Part shown: positions 1 through 12,321 of the stretch, piece after piece
How positions within the stretch are numbered: the first letter of the stretch is position 1
How the letters are laid out: each line of letters starts with the position of its first letter
From: Caprimulgus europaeus
Taxonomy: Eukaryota; Chordata; Aves; Caprimulgiformes; Caprimulgidae
Length of the DNA: 64,000 nucleotides
Direction: 5' to 3'
Assembly: GCA_907165065.1 (NCBI GenBank)
Contig: OU015525.1
Location: forward strand, 6,140,537-6,204,536
Made by a program: the position numbers and the translations under genes
The notes under the pieces: generated by a model
The model's database searches: none
What the model was told of the DNA's origin: nothing
The model's input: the letters and a program-made list of their open reading frames with translations, nothing else

Positions 1-2846
1 ACTTCTCTGTGCACAGTGGAAGTAACTCTAGAAGATGGCAGAAAGTCAGTGTGTAGAGCAGCTGCTCATGGAAAAACAGGAATATTTCTGCACTAGTGTC
101 AGTTTTCAATGTTTTGATCACTTTGACTTCATTGTAGTTCTTTTGACTGGAGTTACCATATCTGGACTCAGGATGCCTTGCCTATAGAGCTGAAAACCAT
201 CTTTTGGGGAGAGGTTGGGATAAATACAGCCCACACCAACTTGAGCTCCGTCACAGGTTCTTGTGTCTGCCTAGCCCAAAAGTGGCTCAAACCAGGGTGT
301 GTGCAAGAAGTCCTTGAGCAGTTCTGGAGAATATTTTGTAAATTTTGAGAAATTACACAGCTTCACACTAGTGTGGCACTAAGCCTATCTTTACCTCCCA
401 ACTATACCTTTGAGAAGACTTGATTAGATTTTGCTTTACTACAGTTTACTGTCCAGTTTGGTCACATTAGAAGAATTTCCTTTCTCTTTCCACTCCCTGA
501 GCCCTCATTTTTGATACTGCATGTGGCACTGGAAAGCTAATGCATACCCTGATAGCAGAGTTAGAAATAGAGGTGGCAGTGGAGGATGGAAGGAGGAAAT
601 CTGCTGGCTGAGGCATCAAATAGCTTGGGAGAAGGAAAAACAGCAGCCTCCTGCCAGCATCCTATGGGAGGGGAGACACAGTTTAGTTTTCTGTTTACCA
701 GACTGAGGAATAAAAATGATAGTGTCCTAATTATCTGGTCTGACCAGTCATCCTCCTTAGCAATATCTCTGTCAGCAAATAAAATGGGTCAAGGGCTATT
801 TTCTGGTCTTCTGGTGAGTGGCTAAGCATTGTTTATGTAGGTGAGTAGGGTCACCATGTCCAAACTGTTTGTTGGGAAGAATCCATTGCTCATGCTAGCT
901 CCAAAGTCAGCACAGACTTTGACTGGCAAAGTGATGTCAAATTTTGATGAACAGCACGGTAACAGGTAAGTAGCAATGGGCAGTGTTCAAGTCTGTGCAA
1001 AAGTCATGTTCAGTTTAACATTGAAAGTGTTAGATGGTTCTTTTCTCTTTAGTGTCTTATATATGAGATTCAAACAAAGAGGATTCGTGTTTGCAAAGGA
1101 GGTTGTTGATGATCTTTCAACTTAAAAGTCTCCACCCTACTCTTAGGAGGGGAAGGGGCCTTTGCATTAGCCTCTGTTAGCATTTGGGGGGAAAATGCAG
1201 AACTTCCAGATGGAAGATACCAAGCACTTTTGGGATTCATCTGTGTGGCAATGAGTAGTCTCCAAGCCTAGACAACTATTTGGGTTGCTGCCCTGAAGCT
1301 GGACATGAAGAATTTAAGTGTACAATGGGATAATTGCAACTCTACACTATCTCTTTTTTAGCTATGTGACTCCTAGTTCACATATTCCTGGTTTGGTTGA
1401 ACTGTTTTTATTCAAGGGAAAGCAAAATCATGGGTGAGTTAGACAAGTTAAGGACTTTACTTAGCCCAGTTAAACACAAGTTCTGTCTATTACATGACCT
1501 GATGTGCTTTAGAAATCTTTCAGCTAAAAACTGGGAATAACAAAGGCTTCCTAGCAACATTAAGTCAAGTAAATGATACATAGGATACTGCTGGGGCTTT
1601 GACTCAGCCAAATGGGAGTAAATTAGTTGTTTTGCCATTCATATCTGTCTCCTCCCCCAATTTCATTTAAGTAAATGCAGCTAAATTGCCTTTTTTTTTT
1701 TTTAAATTACTTTTTTTCCTTTAACATAGTATTTATTTAATATTGTTAAAAGCAGCTGTCTCCTATTGCACAGGTAGCTGCAAAGGAGTACTCTGTATAA
1801 GCAGACCTACTTGTTTCCACATTCATGGTTGAAAAGCAAACACACATATGCATCCACATCTCCAAATAGAAGCTTTTTTCCCACATGAGGTCTGATATCA
1901 CAGATCTTAAAGCACAGCTTCACTGAAGCTGAATGAGGAGCTTTAAGAGGATGATGAAATACTTATTCCAGGTTCAGACTTTAAAGTATGAGTTATGGTT
2001 TTTAGAATGTCCAGGGATACTTTGTGATGGTGAATATTCAGAGTAAATGGGGTAAGGCTATCTGCTTCATGTCTTCATAGCTCAGAGCTTGATTCCTGCC
2101 TTCTTATGGGAAATATCCTTGAGTGTTGTGGGAAAATGCATATTGATGAACTTCCCAATGTATAGCCAAGCTTGGCTGCATCCTTTATTTTTTCATTAGT
2201 TACTAGCCATTTCAATTAGAAAGAGCATTAGCTCACAGACCATAAATTCAGGAGAGGAGGTGGTATCCCTCACTGCTCTGCAGTGGGATCTAATGACTTC
2301 TTTGCTTCTACAATAGAGAAAGCATTTAAAGTAATGTCCCTTATGGATAGTCTCCAGCACATGTGATGACTTTTTTAGAGTGCTCAGTATATTTAGCAAT
2401 GAAAGAGAGCAAAATTGTCAGCTCTTCTGTTAGAAAGAGCAAGGTTTAAAAAAAAAAACAACAGACAGGTCTGGGTCCATCTCACCTGTCAGAGCAGGAA
2501 AAACACAAAAGTTCATGTTGTGTAAGAGCCTGACCCTAGGTATTATCTACCTGCAACTTTCCTGTCTGTGTGCAGTGTGGGCATGGCTGTTGTTGGCAGG
2601 AGAAACAGAGGTCCTGTGGACGAGGCTGTGAAGACTGTGGAAGGCAGAAATGAATACGTGCAGCTGATGAGTTCTCTCTGTCCTGTGCACAGCTTAATTT
2701 CACCTCAAAACACACCCCTGCAATATCATCTGCCTTCAGCAGATCCCTGCTCCTGTGACTACCATACAGTGCTGTCTGTTGTCCTGCTCCACAGTGTCTG
2801 TCTTGCGTTAGACTTCTGGTGCCTCTGTGAATGACAGCAAATTGCT
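1..2846. other. Gene-free unique sequence
   Basis: AT-rich sequence with short chance open frames only. I see no codon-like long frame, no RNA gene and no recognisable repeat apart from short T-rich and A-rich runs near 1,692 and 2,449. Confidence 0.6.
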
Positions 2847-3386
2847 GTGTTGCTCTGGTGAGACTCCATCTGCAGTGCTGCAGTGCTGTGTCCAGTTCTG
2901 GGGCCCCCAACACAAGAAGGACATGGACCTACTGGAGCAAGTCCAGAGAAGGCGACGAGGATGATCCGAGGGCTGGAGCACCTTTCCTAGGAGGACAGGC
3001 TGAGAGAGTTGGGGCTGTTCAGCCTGGAGAAGAGAAGGCTCTGGGAGATCTTGTTGCGGCCTTCCAGTACCTGAAGGGGCTACAGGAAGGCTGGGGAGGG
3101 ATTTTTACAAGGGCAGGGAGTGATAGAACAAGGGGCAATGGCTTGAAAATGGAAGAGGAGAGATTTAGATTAGGTATTAGGAATAAATTCTTCGCTATGA
3201 GGGTAGTGGGCCCAGGTTGCCCAAGGAAGCTGTGGATGCCCCCTCCCTGGAAGTGTTCAAGGCCAGGTTGGATGAGGCTTTGAGCAACCTGGTCAAGTGG
3301 AAGGTGTCCCAGCTGATGGCAGGGGGGTTAGAACTGGATGATCTTTAAGATCCCTTCCAAACTAAATCATTCTATGATTCTGTGAT
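2847..3386 (+). mobile_element. CR1 LINE, 5'-truncated 3' end
   Basis: This is the 3' part of a chicken-repeat-1 retrotransposon in sense orientation. It begins in the tail of ORF2 (reverse transcriptase C-terminus, at the segment encoding the conserved 'promises' of a closing LVRPHLQYC-like motif, here degraded). It then runs through the region reading roughly 'E[16 protein letters not shown]'. It ends after the typical ggatgatctttaagatccc stretch with the attctatgattctgtga tail near 3,370-3,386. Several frameshifts and stops make it dead. The open frame at 2,831-3,283 is a shadow in a wrong frame across the element and is not a gene. The same older CR1 type recurs at 45,725 and 48,541. Confidence 0.92.
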
Positions 3387-5412
3387 TTTATGAAACACAT
3401 ATGGGAACAGTCACGTATAGTGTCCCTTCTCTGCCATCCTAAAGCAGTGGGAACAGAGAAGGTAAAATATTTAGACTCCAGATGTCTTTATTTGCCAAAA
3501 TAAAAATCCTTACTGTAAAATATCTACAAAATATAATTAAAATTGCCATTTATTTTTCTCACTATTGCTAACATTGCTAGCAAAACTGAGTCACTTGGTG
3601 CTGCCAAATATAGCATTCCAGGTGTAAAACACTCTCAGTTGTTCATGACATTTTGCACGTAAATAGTGAGTCATTGAGAATGATCTGGTACTATCCATAT
3701 GCCTGATACAGAAATACTGCCATGAGTGGGAGATCAGTATATACACACGACAAGATAATGTTTGAGAATGAAAAAAATGTGTTTGTGCATAAGTCCTAAT
3801 AAAGATATTGAATTTTGCATGTACTGATTCTTCTGCTCTCAAGACTGTCTTATAGAGGAGGGTGACCATGACCTTCCATCCCCCTACTTGCTGCTCCATC
3901 TCTGAATATCACAGCACCAGGCAGCAATACAGACTGTGTTTTCAGGCATTACATTTTCCTGGGGAAATTGATGCATTTCTGGAAAGCACATGGGGATGGC
4001 ACACCCTCCAGTCATGCTAGAGGGTCTAAGCCCTGGAGAGAAGCAGTGCTTGCTGAAATACAAACCACTGAATTGAGACAAACCATTTCAGCCTGACAGA
4101 TATAAGTCTCTCTTCTATCAGTTACATGAAGAAAAAATGTCCTCTCTTGCTACGAGGATGTCAGCATAGCATCAGACCTGTGCTGAACCATATGGAATGG
4201 GCAGTCAGGCTGGTCTTTTGCTTCAGCAAGACCCACGTGGGCCTTGGAGCAAGCTCAGGCACCTCTCACACCTGGCAAAAAACAAGGTTGTACTACCTCC
4301 TCAGCACTCTTGAGTCTTCTTTTCTTCATCTGATGGTTAATCCTGCCATGCTTTCTCTCACTCTTGTATCTCTTGTTTGAGATGATAGCAATAAATTTTT
4401 GTCTTCAGACATTATCTTGCTCAGAAAAGCAGTAGATGGTTGGGTACATTATACATATTTTCCCGCCATCTTCCTGAATTTAAAAAGTGCTTAACTTCGC
4501 ATTTCCCTGTCTATCAAGGGAAATACACTGAATTGTGTTAATGCAGCATCACTGACCTGCTTCTTTCTTTGCTTTCTCCCTGCTTTCTCTCACCACATGG
4601 TGTTTCTTCTTGTTGTAACCTTTTGCATTGCTCTGTTTCTTCTGTATCTCCACATCGCTTCTCTTTCCACTAATTTCCTTGTTTTTTAAAAAAACTTAGT
4701 TCCACTTTCTGTTATTTCCTCTTCTTCTTTAACCTGCCCATGCATTTCCCTGATGTCTTACCATGTTGATCCTTCTGTCTGTGCTGTAGAGAAAAGCCAG
4801 CCCAAAAGGCAGCTTCACTGAGAGGATTTATAAGGAGGCAGGCTCTGTAGAGATAGTGGTCCCATCAGTGTTATTAGGAGTTCATTAAATAGTAGTAAGA
4901 ATGACGGAGTCTGTATGAAAGATCATTAAACTGGAAATGCGATTTTCTCATTTTGGATGAAGCACAGGAACATCCCCATTTCCTTGTTCAGTTCTGTGTT
5001 CCCATCTGTCTAACTCAACAGAATTAAATAATTGGATATTAGGCATGAATTACATTTATAAAAGTAACAAAATGTAAGACTGGAAAGGATGAGAAGAGGT
5101 CACCCTTACACACTGCAGAAGGATTAAATAAACCTTGGACACTACTAGCAGAAGTTTGTGTAACATCTTAGAAGCTTCTTAACTTGTAATCCACCGCCTT
5201 CTGAGGCAATCTGTGTAAGAGCTCCACTATCTTTCCTGTTAGAAGGTTTGTTGTCTGTTTTCCCTTTCCTATTAGGTAACATATATCTCCATGTGAAAAC
5301 CAAGACACTTGGATTTTTTTTTCCCCCCATCCATGAACACAGAGAGCAATGGATCAGAATTCTCTTTATATTGACCTTTCAGACACTTGTAAGTGAGTTG
5401 ACCTTGGCTGGA
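3387..5412. other. Gene-free unique sequence
   Basis: No supported gene or repeat. Short pyrimidine-rich stretches occur around 4,560-4,740. Confidence 0.55.
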
Positions 5413-5930
5413 TGTCAGGTACCCACCAAGCTGCTCTATCACGCCCCTCCTCAGCAGGAGCAAACTCATGGGTAGAGACAAAGGCAGTTTAATAGAAGCA
5501 AAACAAAGCCATACACGTGGAAGCAAAAGAATAACAGAATATTTATTCTCTACTTCCCATCAGCAGGTGATATCTGGACACTTCCTGGGAAGCAGAGCTT
5601 CAGCTGACGTAGCAGTTGCTGCGGAGGACAAACTTTGTAAATAACGAATGCCCCCTGCTTCCCCCTCCCTTCTCCTTGCTTTTATATCTAAGCAGACATC
5701 ATATGTTATGGAATATCCCTCTAGTCAGTTTGGGTCAGCTGTCTTGGCTATGTCTCCTCCCAGGACCTTCCCCAACACCAGCCTACTGGAGTTGGGGAAT
5801 GTTGGAGAGACAGCCTTGGTGCTGTGCGAGCACTGCTCAGCAGTAACCAAAACACCGGTGTGTTATCAACACCTTTGCAAAACAAAGCACTATGGAGACA
5901 ATTAATTCTAACTCAACCAGACCCAATACA
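5413..5930 (-). mobile_element. ERVL-like LTR, antisense, probably solo
   Basis: Read on the minus strand, this is a long terminal repeat of the abundant avian ERVL-like family. Diagnostic blocks on the plus strand are the complement of the R region with the poly(A)-signal part (catgggtagagacaaaggc, from about 5,467), the block tatggaatatccctctagtc (about 5,708), the adjacent gggtcagctgtcttggct, and the cactgctcagcagtaacc block (about 5,832). A TATA-like box (minus strand, complement of 5,679-5,690) is well preserved. No internal retroviral sequence follows on either side, so it is best read as a solo LTR. The outer edges are worn and no target-site duplication was found by eye. It belongs to the same family as the LTRs at 33,665 and 44,970. 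Confidence 0.8.
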
Positions 5931-8900
5931 ACACTTGAAGGTGATTAATGCACATGAATGTACCCACAGACCAAATAATTTAATTCTTTCATCATTAGCC
6001 ATATTTTGCAGCACCTGTATCACTCCTTTGCTCTGCTCTCGGCTCCCTCCAATTTGTTGACCCCTTCACTACAGAGCAATGCTGAGCAATAGTGTGCTGG
6101 AGCCTCCTTCCTGCCAGGTTCAGTGTCTAATTCCCTCTGGGGACTTAAGTAAATGACGATGTTTAAGAAGTCCCCAAGTACCATGTACCTTGTTTGCTGC
6201 ACTGTCACAGGGTTTGTCTACAGAATATAGGCACTGTAGAATCTGTTTCTGTGTATGATGCTCTGGCTTCTCCACATCAATTCCCTGCAGGGACTCTCCA
6301 GGCCTGCATTAAGTGCAAGTGCCTTATTTCACTTAAAGGGTGAAACTGTGAACAAAGATGGAATGCAGCTCAGATGAAGTCCTACCTTTCTGTCCCCACA
6401 AACAAGTGTCTGCCTGTAGTTTACAGGTTACAGGGGCACCACCTAAGTGGTACACACATATGCAACTCCATGGGTAGTGAGTAGTTCCACTATTTGCTAC
6501 TCTCTTCCTGCTCTGTCAATCATATTGATTGGCTCTCCACAGACTCAGCTCCATTGCCCACACATGGGTACTAAGCATGGTTTGAGTTGCCTCTGGATGT
6601 TCTTCTGTCCAGGAATATGTGCATGCTTTTTGCTTGTGCACAAGGCAACATTCTCCTTCCAAGAAAGGCATCTGTTCCAGAGAGCTGTTAATGATGCTGA
6701 GGCAGTATTCATTCCCTTGGCACCACTGACTGGGTAAACAGGTAGATCTTAAGGAAGCAGCATTGGTACTTTAATCACCATTATGTTAATTCAGAACTGC
6801 AATAAACCAGGAAATTAAGCAATTCTGTGATTCTGAAGTTGCTGAAAGTCACGGAACCACATTTCTACAACATGAGAAGTTGGAGAAGTTATAACTTTCA
6901 CAATGATAGTGGAGCAGAGTTGTGGGAAATGGCAATGATTTGTGCCCCCCTTACTAACTAGATAAGTTATCCTGTTTTCAGCTGGATGGAAGCAATCTGT
7001 TTTTGACAAATCAGTGTTGGATATTTATTATCACTTTCCCTCAGGTGCTTATGTATCAACTGTTTCATTATTCAGTCTATTTTTCTTTCCAAGCATCAAA
7101 GTTAGGCTGACTCATCTGGAACACACCTTTCTTTTTATGATAGCACTGTTTACCCGTCTTCTCTGGTACTTTTCCTCCACAAGATCTTAAGATAATCTAT
7201 TATCATGTAACGATTGTTTTTTGTAGTTCCTGATGTACCCTACAGCATGTTTTGTCATTCTCCACTGGCTTGCTGGCACCTAACTTATCCAAATATTATT
7301 TAACTTATGCTGACCTGCTCTTCTCTCTATGCACCATTAATTTCAGTTAAATTGATAATCTGATTGTAGGTTTTGTTGGTTTTTGGTTTGTTTGTTTGTT
7401 TTTTTTTTTCTTTTTCTCTAGTCAGGTTGAAGCAAAAAGACATTGTACCAAGCAAGAAAGATAAAGCCATCACACAGATAAAGCACTTTAGGTACATAGC
7501 TTGGGAGTCACATAGCAACAGCTGGCCATGAATTACAAGGAGAAATTATCCACAATCAAGATGATGACTCCATTCAGCTTGACACTGGTACTCTTCCAAA
7601 GTTAAAAATGACATAAAAATCAAAGGGGGCCTAAAATTCTAACAGTGCTTGAAAGGAAGGAAGGTGTTTGGGTAAGTGAGGCTAATGTGAATTAGTGAAA
7701 GGCTGACAGTCTGTCTGTCTCGCAAAAGGCAGGGAGACAAAGATGTGGTGACAGAGTGAGATGTTTCTAACTCTAAAGGATGAAAGGATGCAAATTTATG
7801 AAGATGCACTTAATACCCTGTGATACACTTAACTTAGGTGGCATCCAAACAAGACACAGACACTTGCAGCCTCCCCCCCACTCCACCCCCTTCCCACCTC
7901 ACCTAGGGAACTGGGGAGAGAATTGGAGGGGTAAGGGTCAGGAGAATTGTAGGTTGAGATAAGAACAAAACAAAAATAATTAGAGTGAAATAAAATTAAA
8001 ATAATAAGAATAATAAGAGTAATAATGATAACAACTATATATATACAAGTGATACAGAGTACAATTGCTCACCACCCGCTGTTAATGATCCCAGAGGAGC
8101 CACAAGGAACCCTGAACCTGAAATTGCAGTCCTGGAAAAATGAGCCCAAGCGATTCCCAAGAGAATCCCCCCCTTCCAGTCAGCCCCGGTTAATATTCTA
8201 AACATGACGTGATATGATATGGAATATCTTATTGGCATCTCCAACTGTCAGTTCTGGGTTTTACTAACTACTACACTTTTGTTCTCTGTGCTTCTTCCAG
8301 TCCTCTCTTCTTGGAAACTGCCCAAGCACAGTGTCCTTGTAGTTATCAACTTTTCTTCTCATAACAATCCTCACTGAAATGAAAAGACAGTGTTTTCTAG
8401 CTACTAAGAAGAAAAGCAACCCTGCCCTAGCAAAACCCAGGACATACCCATGCATTTAGCCTGAGTGTGGTTGTTCGACTTTGTTCTGAAAGCTTTGTAC
8501 CTTACAGGAATAAGTAAATAATATTTTGTGCTGAAGGTGGTTGCTTTTGTCACTGCAGATGTATGCAGCCACAGAGAGCTAAAAGGCAGTTTTCCAGGGT
8601 CCAGATGCTTGGTGGACCTATGCAAGCAGACAAATGGGAACTTGCAGGCTCTAAGGCAGCTTTTGGGCTGCAGAAGGATACGCAGAAAAGGAATGTCACT
8701 GCTGGATTGCGAGCAGGGGGCGGGGAAGGGGTCGAGACCTTCATCCGCTTACCGTGACATGGAAATCCAAGGACAGTTCAACTAAGAGCTTAGACTGATA
8801 AAATGACATATGAGTGGGGTGAGTCTGCATGTAATGGACACTATTTATGTAAGGAAAAGAGACAAAAACATTGATCTTGCATCCCTCTGTTTCTCTAATC

Positions 8901-10827
8901 TTCCATTGTTGTAACTCTAAATCCACAGTTGTATTTTCCTTCAGTGTGGATAACCTGAAGATCTGGGTTGAATTTCTCATTAAGATATTTGAAGACAAAT
9001 TTATTTGTTTCAGAAAGATGCCTGAGTATCACCTAGGAAAGTAGTGCTTGAGGCAGGGATGTCTATCTATATCTTTCATAAACCTGTTATTTAGACTGTG
9101 AATTTCTCAAGGCAGAGGCCGTCTATATATAAACAGAAAAAGGACAGCAGTTACAGCCTGAATAAGCTTTTAAATATTTTTATAATCAAGTAATACACAG
9201 CAGGTTTCAGAAAGACAGATTGCCTATTTTTTTAGACTAGCTTGTTATACGAATTTGTCATACCATCACCTTGTCCTGTAAGTCCTCGGTGTTTGCATCA
9301 GCCTCTTATCTTAAGTCATAAAGAGATTATAAACTGCTCAGTGTAAGGGAGACTTTTATTACACACCTATAAAATGGCAAACATTAGACTGGAACCAAGC
9401 ATTTCCACTGCTGACTTCATTAATGTAAACAGCAACAATAATAATGATGAATTGATTAAGAGTCATACAATGGAAAGTAACAGGTTGAATTTAAAACTGA
9501 AAAAATGAATCTGATTATCAGCACAAAATCCTTACAAAGCCATTGATCAGGATGTGACACAGTCTCCCCGGAACAGCATGAAACAGCTATCATTTGTGTC
9601 CTTTATGAACAGATTGGATAATATTCTGTGTGGAACAATCAATCCTGTATTAGTCCAATGCGAATAGACAATGATGATCATCTGTAATTTCAATTTCAAA
9701 GATGAACAGAGCATATTTCTTTGTATAAGAAGTGCAGAAGTTTGGAAAGGGAGTTTTATACATCTCCTGGGACAGGAGAGGTTTGGCTGGAATTAGAAGA
9801 GCAGAGGGCAGGGGCAGGAGGGGAACAAGTGATGGTGATGCCAAGAGCCCTTTCTATTCAACCACAGCTGGATCAATTGTTGTTCTGCTCAGACCACCTG
9901 GAAACCTATGCAGAAACCTCCTGTAAATGTTCTGTTAACAGCATCAAGTTGGTCAGGGGTCAGACCTTGGTCTTCCTGTCTAAAAAATTCAAAAAACAAT
10001 GTAAAAAACCAAAAAGTAATGAGAAATGAATACAGGGACTCCGGCTGAAGGAAACAGAGGAGACAGAAAATGAAGTGGACTGGCCAAGAATGTAAATTAC
10101 ATGAGAAAAGATAGGTAAAAAACAATTTAAGCTAAGTCAGACAAAGGAGAAAACAGGTGAGAAACACAATCACATCAAGATAAAGCTCTAGAATCATAAA
10201 TCAGCCTTGCCTGAGATACTGAGACAGTTAGGAAGAGAATAGCTGCAATATGCATTTCTCAGGTCTTTTGAGATGCATACGGAGAAGCTGTCCCCTGTTT
10301 ACTTGGAGGTCAATCCATCTCTTCTAGTGGAATAAAAGGAAATTATGAAGAAGATGGATGTCTGGCTGTCAGAACCACAGTATAATTAACAAGAATAAAT
10401 GCACTTTTCACTTGCAGAAAGTGGAGAAGCTTGTTTGTGCCTAGTGATGGGCAGCTACAGTTTGAGATCTGACCAAAGATCAGAGAGATGTAGATGTATC
10501 TTGTAGATATCCAGGTAGTCCAACCCTCTACATAAGAATAGGGAAATTACTCCAGCAGGTAACTATTGTAACAGACAGTATGCTTAAGATAATTCTAAGA
10601 AAGAGCAAAGCATCTGGAGGTCAAAACATAGGGCATATTCTAAATCTTCAAGAACTCTCATAACTAAACTCTCTATGTGATTGAACTCTTGTTTGCAAAC
10701 TCGGCAATAATGAATTTGGAGGGGTATGTTTTTTGTGTCAGCTCGTACAGTCCCAGACTCCTACTGTATACATGTGAAATTTGAAAGAAGATGGGTGCTT
10801 GTGAGTCCTCTCAGTGTGAACATTGAC
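5931..10827. other. Gene-free unique sequence with low-complexity patches
   Basis: No gene supported. It holds a T-rich run near 7,377-7,420, a C-rich/G-rich patch near 7,870-7,940 and an AT-rich low-complexity patch at 7,975-8,047. Around 9,560-9,690 a faint resemblance to the 3' portion of a very old CR1 (an 'agattggataat ... gtccaatg' order) is visible but not firm. Confidence 0.5.
7975..8047. repeat. AT-rich low-complexity (AAT/AATAAG-type) repeat
   Basis: Imperfect AAT and AATAAG units followed by a short TA run (ctatatatatac). Simple-sequence DNA. Confidence 0.8.
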
Positions 10828-11308
10828 AGAATCATAGACTCGTTTGGTTGGAAAAGACCTTTGAGATCGAGTCCATCCGTACCTGTTCACTACTAAATCA
10901 TGTCTCTGAGCATCCCATCTACCCGTCTTTTAAACACCTCTAGGGATGGTGACTCAACCACCTCCTTAGGCAGCCCATTCCAGTGCCTGAGAACCCTTTC
11001 AGTAAATAAATTTTTCCTGAAACCTCCCTTGGTGCAAATTGAGGCCATTTCCTCCTGTTCTATCGCTGGTTAATTGTGAGAAAAGACACACACTCGCCTC
11101 TCTACACCCTCCTTTCAGGGAGTTGTAGGGAGTGAGAAGGTTTCCCCTCAGCCTCTTTTTCTCCAGACTAAACAACCCCAGTTCCCTCAGCTGCTCCTCA
11201 TAAGACTTGTTCTCCACACCCTTCCCCAGCTTTGTTTCCCTTCTCTGGACATGCCTTAGCACCCCCATGTCCTTCTTGGCCCAAAACTGAACCCAGTACT
11301 CAAGGTGT
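10828..11308 (-). mobile_element. CR1 LINE fragment, antisense
   Basis: On the plus strand this reads as the complement of a CR1 3' end. It begins with agaatcatagactcg, the complement of the terminal octamer repeat. It continues through the complement of the 3' UTR and of the ORF2 tail, with blocks such as cttaggcagcccattccagtg, ctgttctatcgctggttaatt and ctcctcataagacttgttctc. It stops within the complement of the conserved 'TGGGTTCAGTTTTGGGCC' segment, so it is 5'-truncated. The minus-strand open frame 10,999-11,268 is ORF2 debris: it contains an intact-looking '[16 protein letters not shown]' stretch. Confidence 0.93.
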
Positions 11309-12055
11309 AAAGAGTATTCACATGCATTGGGTAAGGGTTCACCTTCACTGCAATGTGCCCTGGCTGGCCACCAAATATCACTGTGGGCAGCTTAAGCTAG
11401 TAAATTGCAGAAAATGAGAAAGTTTGAACAAGTGAGAATGTGCTGATGTCCGTTAGCAGTTTTAGTTAATCAGAGCAAAGATGCTTTTCTTCTTCTAATT
11501 ACTTAGCTTGAGTATGGTATCTTAATATTAGCATTAAGAATAATTAGAATCAGCTAATGGTTTCAAAAGACAAGACAGTAACACGGAAAACAGAAGAAGG
11601 GCTAATTTTTAGTATTTTGCTTTATTAAAACACAGAATGTGATGCCATCCAGTGAGCCCACTACCAGTTATAAGTAGCACTGCAGTAGCATGACAGTCTA
11701 GGGTCATCAGCCCACCTCCTGACTATATCATATCAACTGTACCAGGCATCAGAGAGTCCTCCAGGCATTAAGACTGCAAATGACAGCATTCTTTCAGGGC
11801 AAGGAGGAAGCTACCCAGGCTACGTTACCAAACTGCAGTATTAGACTGGAATCCATCACAGCAAAACAGAAGAAAACCAGAGTAATATTGTATAAGGAAG
11901 CTCTTGGCTTTGCAAGGTCTCAGCCAGTCCTTGTTTATGTAGAGGGAAAGAGTAGTTAGGTCCCACACCAAAGGATGAGTGAGGGCATCCAGGGATTTAT
12001 GAAGCTAGAGACTGTCCTTCCACATTCTGCATATACCCATGCAGGAAGTTATTAC
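11309..12055. other. Gene-free unique sequence
   Basis: Nothing supported beyond unique, moderately AT-rich sequence. Confidence 0.5.
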
Positions 12056-12087
12056 AAAAAAAAAAAAAAAAAATTATTTTTTTTTTT
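12056..12087. repeat. A18 / T11 inverted homopolymer pair
   Basis: Eighteen A residues, then TTA, then eleven T residues. It may be a self-complementary hairpin or the remains of an insertion's poly(A) tail. It lies about 60-90 bp upstream of the CR1 fragment at 12,150. Confidence 0.85.
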
Positions 12088-12149
12088 AAATTAGCACTAC
12101 CATCTCTGGAAAGCATGCAAAGAAATATTGTATGGAAGGACTTCTGTGG

Positions 12150-12321
12150 CCAACCTGTACATCAGCCTTCTCAGTGACCTGGAGGTCTTAGCTGCACTGT
12201 GAGTCAGACAGTGCAGGGATGTGGACACAGCCCTGAGCAAGCTGATGCTGCTTGGATCAGGAAGGTTGGTCAAGATGGTCTTGAGAGGTCCTGTCCAACG
12301 TCAGCAACTCTGTGATTCTGG
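12150..12321 (+). mobile_element. CR1 LINE remnant, internally deleted
   Basis: A short, diverged sense fragment. It opens with a segment resembling the CR1 ORF2 'cagtgacctgga' region. It ends with the CR1 3' UTR pattern (gttggtcaagatggtcttgag, a 'gaggtcctgtccaac' block, then ctctgtgattctg). The middle is missing or too diverged to place. Confidence 0.65.

Noticed and set aside
6821-6843. attctgtgattctg resembling a CR1 3' octamer tail
   Set aside because: No CR1 3' UTR sequence precedes it on either strand; probably coincidence.
9560-9690. Very faint old CR1-like order of motifs
   Set aside because: Similarity is too weak to delimit by eye. A profile search against CR1/L3 models would decide.
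10500-10560. Possible antisense CR1 tail (tagtccaaccctctacat)
   Set aside because: Only one short block resembles the ttggactagatg end. The flanks do not continue as CR1.
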